A stretch of DNA of 32,537 nt from Campylobacterota bacterium (lineage in GTDB: Bacteria > Campylobacterota > Campylobacteria > Campylobacterales > Sulfurovaceae): positions 1-32,537 of the forward strand of contig JAUPLS010000054.1 of assembly GCA_030836805.1 (NCBI GenBank), written 5' to 3'. The notes under the pieces were generated by a model. The model was not told where the DNA came from, searched no databases, and saw only the letters and a list, made by a program, of their open reading frames with translations. The position numbers and the translations under genes are program-made. Below, piece by piece: positions 29,062 through 32,537 of this stretch (position 1 is its first letter; each line of letters starts with the position of its first letter).

Positions 29062-29146
29062 CTCGTTCCCAACGTCCTCGTTGGGAATGCATACAACAGC
29101 AACAAAAAGACGATTATGCGTTTCCAAGCTCTAGCTTGGGAACGAG
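29062..29146. repeat. REPIN-like inverted pair of REP palindromes
   Basis: CTCGTTCCCAACGtcctCGTTGGGAATGCAT...ATGCGTTTCCAAGCTctAGCTTGGGAACGAG: hairpins 29066-29087 and 29121-29142, with outer CTCGTTCCC/GGGAACGAG inverted. Confidence 0.75.
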
Positions 29147-29149
29147 GGA

Positions 29150-29264
29150 AAAGACCTTGTGCATATGCCTAAAACCATCACTCTGCTAAAATCGTTTTGC
29201 ATCTTTTATCCTTTTTGTTTCTATTTTGATAGCAGAAACAATCCTTACGACATTATGACACATT
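29150..29264 (-). pseudogene. truncated nitroreductase 5' remnant, direct repeat copy B
   Basis: Minus-strand reading MQNDFSRVMVLGICTRSFPSFPS* against MQNDFSKAMDFRHACKVFDED; the homology ends at the REPIN. Confidence 0.8.
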
Positions 29265-29553
29265 AACTTGTTAATTCGTTCTATATCCGGAGATATGAAA
29301 CGAGGGGAAATTCTTTGGAAAATTATATAGTTTTTACGAGCAAATAGCCATTGCATAAAATAGCGAAACAGGTTAATTCATATTGCATCATGATGATGTT
29401 GATATTGCAAAAGTATTTTCGCGGTGTTGAGATTTTTGTGGTATCATTTAAAGAGCTGAGTGTTTAGATACATTCGCAAAACTACCGACATCACGGTTGT
29501 TTTTACATTATGGGTTGGAGGAGTCCAAATGAACTGCCATAAGCGTAAAAAAG

Positions 29554-29562
29554 TTTTTTTTT
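29554..29562 (+). repeat. poly-T (9) tract in the MBL hydrolase leader
   Basis: AAAAAAGTTTTTTTTTGTTTTTGC; with 8 T, ATG 29529 would read in frame into the MBL gene. Confidence 0.8.
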
Positions 29563-29631
29563 GTTTTTGCATGGTTTTTTATAGCGTTTTTGTGCGAAGC
29601 AGAAGAACAACATACTGCAAAGGAGGAAAGC

Positions 29632-30357
29632 ATGAATCACCCGATCATCACCATCGTTTTTGACAACAATCCCTACAAAAAGGGCCTGCAAAGCGGATGG
29701 GGATTTTCATGCCTGATCGAGGGGATGGAAAAAACTATTTTATTTGATACAGGTGCAGATGGGGGTGTTCTGCTGGATAATATGCGAATACAGCAAATCA
29801 ACCCTGAAATCATAGAAACCTTGGTACTCTCGCATGCACACTCCGATCATATCGGCGGTGTGTATGATCTCTTGCAGAAAAACAATCAGTTGACCGTATA
29901 TATACCCGCATCATTTCCTGAAAGCTTCAAGGATAAGGTCAAACGCTATGGCGCCCCTGCCATTGAAGTAAAAAAGCCGATGGAAATTTTAAAGGGGGTT
30001 TACTCAACCGGCGAGATGGATGCCTTAATAAAAGAGCAATCATTGATCATCCAAACACCCAAAGGCATGGCCATCATCACAGGATGCGCCCATCCGGGCA
30101 TCGTCAACATCGTAAAAAGAGCCAAAGAGATATTTGATGATGAAGTGCTGCTTGTGATGGGAGGGTTCCATCTGAAAAACAAAAGCAGAGAAGAAATAAA
30201 AATGATTATCTTTGAGATGCAAAAACTGGGTGTACGCTATGTGGGCCCCTGCCACTGCAGCGGTGATCAGGCAAGGGATCTGTTCCAAGAAGCTTACCAG
30301 GAGCATTATATCCCTGTCGGGGTAGGAAGAAGAATTCACACGAATGAGTTGAAATGA
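29632..30357 (+). CDS. MBL-fold metallo-hydrolase
   Basis: ETLVLSHAHSDHIGGVYDLL, GMAIITGCAHPGIVNIV, MGGFHLKN, GPCHCSGD; start at ATG 29632 after AAAGGAGGAAAGC. Confidence 0.9.
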   Translation: MNHPIITIVFDNNPYKKGLQSGWGFSCLIEGMEKTILFDTGADGGVLLDNMRIQQINPEIIETLVLSHAHSDHIGGVYDLLQKNNQLTVYIPASFPESFKDKVKRYGAPAIEVKKPMEILKGVYSTGEMDALIKEQSLIIQTPKGMAIITGCAHPGIVNIVKRAKEIFDDEVLLVMGGFHLKNKSREEIKMIIFEMQKLGVRYVGPCHCSGDQARDLFQEAYQEHYIPVGVGRRIHTNELK

Positions 30358-30403
30358 AATATTGTTCTTCTTCCGTTACTGCAACAATACCCTGAAATAT
30401 ACA

Positions 30404-30424
30404 CTCCCACGCAGAACATGGGAG
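30404..30424 (+). repeat. REP-like palindrome, left of the DUF262 gene
   Basis: CTCCCAcgcagaacaTGGGAG followed by CGAGGG. Confidence 0.6.
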
Positions 30425-30502
30425 CGAGGGAGGGAGATTTATTTGGTATTCATAAAGTATATTTCTTATGATGAAGCTTAAAATGAGCAATCAGAAAATA
30501 CC

Positions 30503-32320
30503 TTACAATGAAAAATAATAGTCCTTAATTTTTAGAGCCATTAATTTTCTTCTTTCATTCAAAAAATCTTCATAATTTGAAGCATTATTAGAGAGAATCA
30601 TCTCAGGGATACAATGCATCTTAAGATTGTAGAGTAGTTGCTCATGATTATTAAGACCACTAAATTTTGCATCGTTATTTATACTGCCACCATTTGTCAA
30701 GACAAATTTTTGAATAAGAAGTGCAAAGTATTCTGACGGTGCTTTATTTCCTATTTTTATATTGATTTCTTGTTGCATATAAACATAATTTGCTATTTGA
30801 TTGTATTTATTTCTCTCATAACCATTTTTTTTCAAGTAATCTTTTGGAAAAAGATGATGGATATCTCCTCTTAAAGAAATTAAATCACTTACTAAAATAT
30901 CTTTTGATAAAAAGCCTTTATCATTTGTTTTTACTTGAGCTGCTAAATATATGTGAAAATACGGGCTACTTGCCACAGATGTATCTAAACTCCTTGGAAG
31001 TGAAGCACTCCAAAAAGCATCTGAAAGCTCAGCTTCTTCTTTTTCGTTTAAATATTCATTCATTTGTTTATGACTGATTTGCTTAATGTCATAATCAAAT
31101 GTACTTTCTGGAGAACCAGAGTATCTACCAGTTAAAATTGAATATACAAACCATCTTTTTACAAATTTTTCTATATCAACTGCATTTACTCCTATCTCTT
31201 TTAATTTAAGATAAAGAATATAAGCAAAATTAATGGCATTTTGAGATCTTATAAGCTTACTATCAATAAAACCTGCAGATTTTATTATCATCAAAAATCT
31301 TTTAAAATTTGTTTCATTCGTAAAATTTATAACACCGATTTTTAATTTTTCAAATGATTGCTCGGCAATATCCGTTTCAAAAGTTCTTGTTTCAAAATTT
31401 CTTCCAGATAGCAAACTTACCAAATCTGAAAGTTTACCTCTATTGAATTGTGATGTAAAAGCAACTCTAATCAAATCATTGTAATCTGGATCATATAGAT
31501 CTTCTTTTTCAGACTTTAGCCACTTGATTTTTTGATAGAGTTCTGTTTTTGCAAATTCTTTATCATTGTCTTCGATGTGCTTATAATACTCTGGTGCGAT
31601 TGCTAAATGACAAAAATAATCAATCATTTTTCGAAGTTCATTGCCGCCATATTCAGTATTAGATGAAATTTTACTCATAGCAAAATCTGCTTGACTAAGC
31701 ACTACACCTTTAGAATTAATTCTTATAAAGATTTCTGTCACAGTTTCTATGTCCAAATCAGGTGCAAGCTCAATAAGCCCTATTTGTTTTTTAGGGATAT
31801 TAATTAGATTTGAAAAAGCATTTCGGACAATTTTTTTATCTACATCTGGATTTAATTCAAAATAATTATCAGCAATTTCAAATAAATCTCCGTTGATAGC
31901 TTCTGAAATATCATGAAGCCAAGTTTTATCTTTTAAAATAGCAGGATTTTGAACTTCAAATTTTTCTGTTAGTGGATTAAATGAAATTTTTATTTTAATT
32001 CTTTTGTATGTCTTGTCAATAACATATTGTCCTAATATAGCTGCTGTTAAAGCTGTAATTCTTTGTTGTCCATCAATAAGAATTTTTTTTCCTTCGCTTG
32101 TGCTACCATCTTTTAATTTCACATTTGGATTCCGCCATGCAATCACATAACCAATTGGATAACCTTGATATAAACTATCCATCAAATCTCTAACCTTAGA
32201 AGCATCCCAAACAAAAGGTCTTTGAATCTCAGGAATTGCAATCTCACCAGAATTAACCCAAGCTAAAATTGTTTCTATTAAATGCTGATTTACTGAATAT
32301 TTTTGCAAAATTCTCTCCAC
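30503..32320 (-). CDS. DUF262 protein with C-terminal HNH-like (DUF1524-like) region, GmrSD-type
   Basis: N-term [34 protein letters not shown] and [14 protein letters not shown] (DGQQR); C-term [30 protein letters not shown] resembles the His-Asn nuclease motif. Confidence 0.88.
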   Translation of the reverse strand: MERILQKYSVNQHLIETILAWVNSGEIAIPEIQRPFVWDASKVRDLMDSLYQGYPIGYVIAWRNPNVKLKDGSTSEGKKILIDGQQRITALTAAILGQYVIDKTYKRIKIKISFNPLTEKFEVQNPAILKDKTWLHDISEAINGDLFEIADNYFELNPDVDKKIVRNAFSNLINIPKKQIGLIELAPDLDIETVTEIFIRINSKGVVLSQADFAMSKISSNTEYGGNELRKMIDYFCHLAIAPEYYKHIEDNDKEFAKTELYQKIKWLKSEKEDLYDPDYNDLIRVAFTSQFNRGKLSDLVSLLSGRNFETRTFETDIAEQSFEKLKIGVINFTNETNFKRFLMIIKSAGFIDSKLIRSQNAINFAYILYLKLKEIGVNAVDIEKFVKRWFVYSILTGRYSGSPESTFDYDIKQISHKQMNEYLNEKEEAELSDAFWSASLPRSLDTSVASSPYFHIYLAAQVKTNDKGFLSKDILVSDLISLRGDIHHLFPKDYLKKNGYERNKYNQIANYVYMQQEINIKIGNKAPSEYFALLIQKFVLTNGGSINNDAKFSGLNNHEQLLYNLKMHCIPEMILSNNASNYEDFLNERRKLMALKIKDYYFSL

Positions 32321-32340
32321 TATCTACTAATTTTAACTTA

Positions 32341-32362
32341 TTCCCACACAAGAGCATGGGAG
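32341..32362 (+). repeat. REP-like palindrome, right of the DUF262 gene
   Basis: TTCCCAcacaagagcaTGGGAG followed by CGAACGA; same orientation as 30404-30424. Confidence 0.55.
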
Positions 32363-32392
32363 CGAACGAAAATACTTTTTCATGCTTCCTAT

Positions 32393-32537
32393 TCAAGAAG
32401 GCAATAAAGATTGAAATGTCTTTTTATAAATATTTAAAATTGTATCTAAAAGTGCTGCGATCACCGGGCCTATAAGGATACCTATCGGCCCGAAAGACGC
32501 GATTCCCCCAAAAATCGATATGAGGATAACAAGATCG
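32393..32537 (-). CDS. AI-2E family transporter, C-terminal end (runs off window edge)
   Basis: Minus-strand reading DLVILISIFGGIASFGPIGILIGPVIAALLDTILNIYKKTFQSLLPS*. Confidence 0.8.
   Translation of the reverse strand, partial: DLVILISIFGGIASFGPIGILIGPVIAALLDTILNIYKKTFQSLLPS

Noticed and set aside
1-32537. CRISPR arrays, rRNA or tRNA genes
   Set aside because: No regularly spaced repeats and no recognisable cloverleaf or rRNA sequence seen by eye; a tRNAscan/CRISPR search would be needed to exclude them formally.

Overview
This looks like a chromosomal segment from a Campylobacterota-type bacterium (inferred from gene content and protein style). It is about 32.5 kb, mostly minus-strand genes. 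Housekeeping and core genes: polA (5' part), uvrA, a TSUP permease, a tRNA-dihydrouridine synthase, dksA/TraR-type, rlmH, TRIC/UPF0126 and an FAH-family gene. Other blocks: (i) a cytochrome c-thioredoxin fusion; (ii) a CpxP/Spy-like gene with a response regulator and an ArsS-like histidine kinase; (iii) a three-gene operon joining a Cys-type formate dehydrogenase alpha subunit to sulfhydrogenase-type beta/gamma electron-transfer subunits; (iv) a probable zinc-acquisition regulon of two TonB receptors, a His-rich lipoprotein, a Fur/Zur regulator and a solo ZnuA, linked by three copies of an apparent operator TGCRACTNAGTYGCA; (v) a P-type ATPase plus universal stress protein segment bounded by ~115-bp imperfect direct repeats, with a REPIN-like inverted pair of REP palindromes beside a truncated nitroreductase 5' remnant; (vi) an MBL-fold hydrolase whose apparent signal peptide is out of frame by one T in a 9-T tract; (vii) a solo DUF262/HNH (GmrSD-like) candidate defence gene flanked by two REP-like palindromes. 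No rRNA, tRNA or CRISPR array was recognised. All family assignments are by reading motifs; no database search was run.
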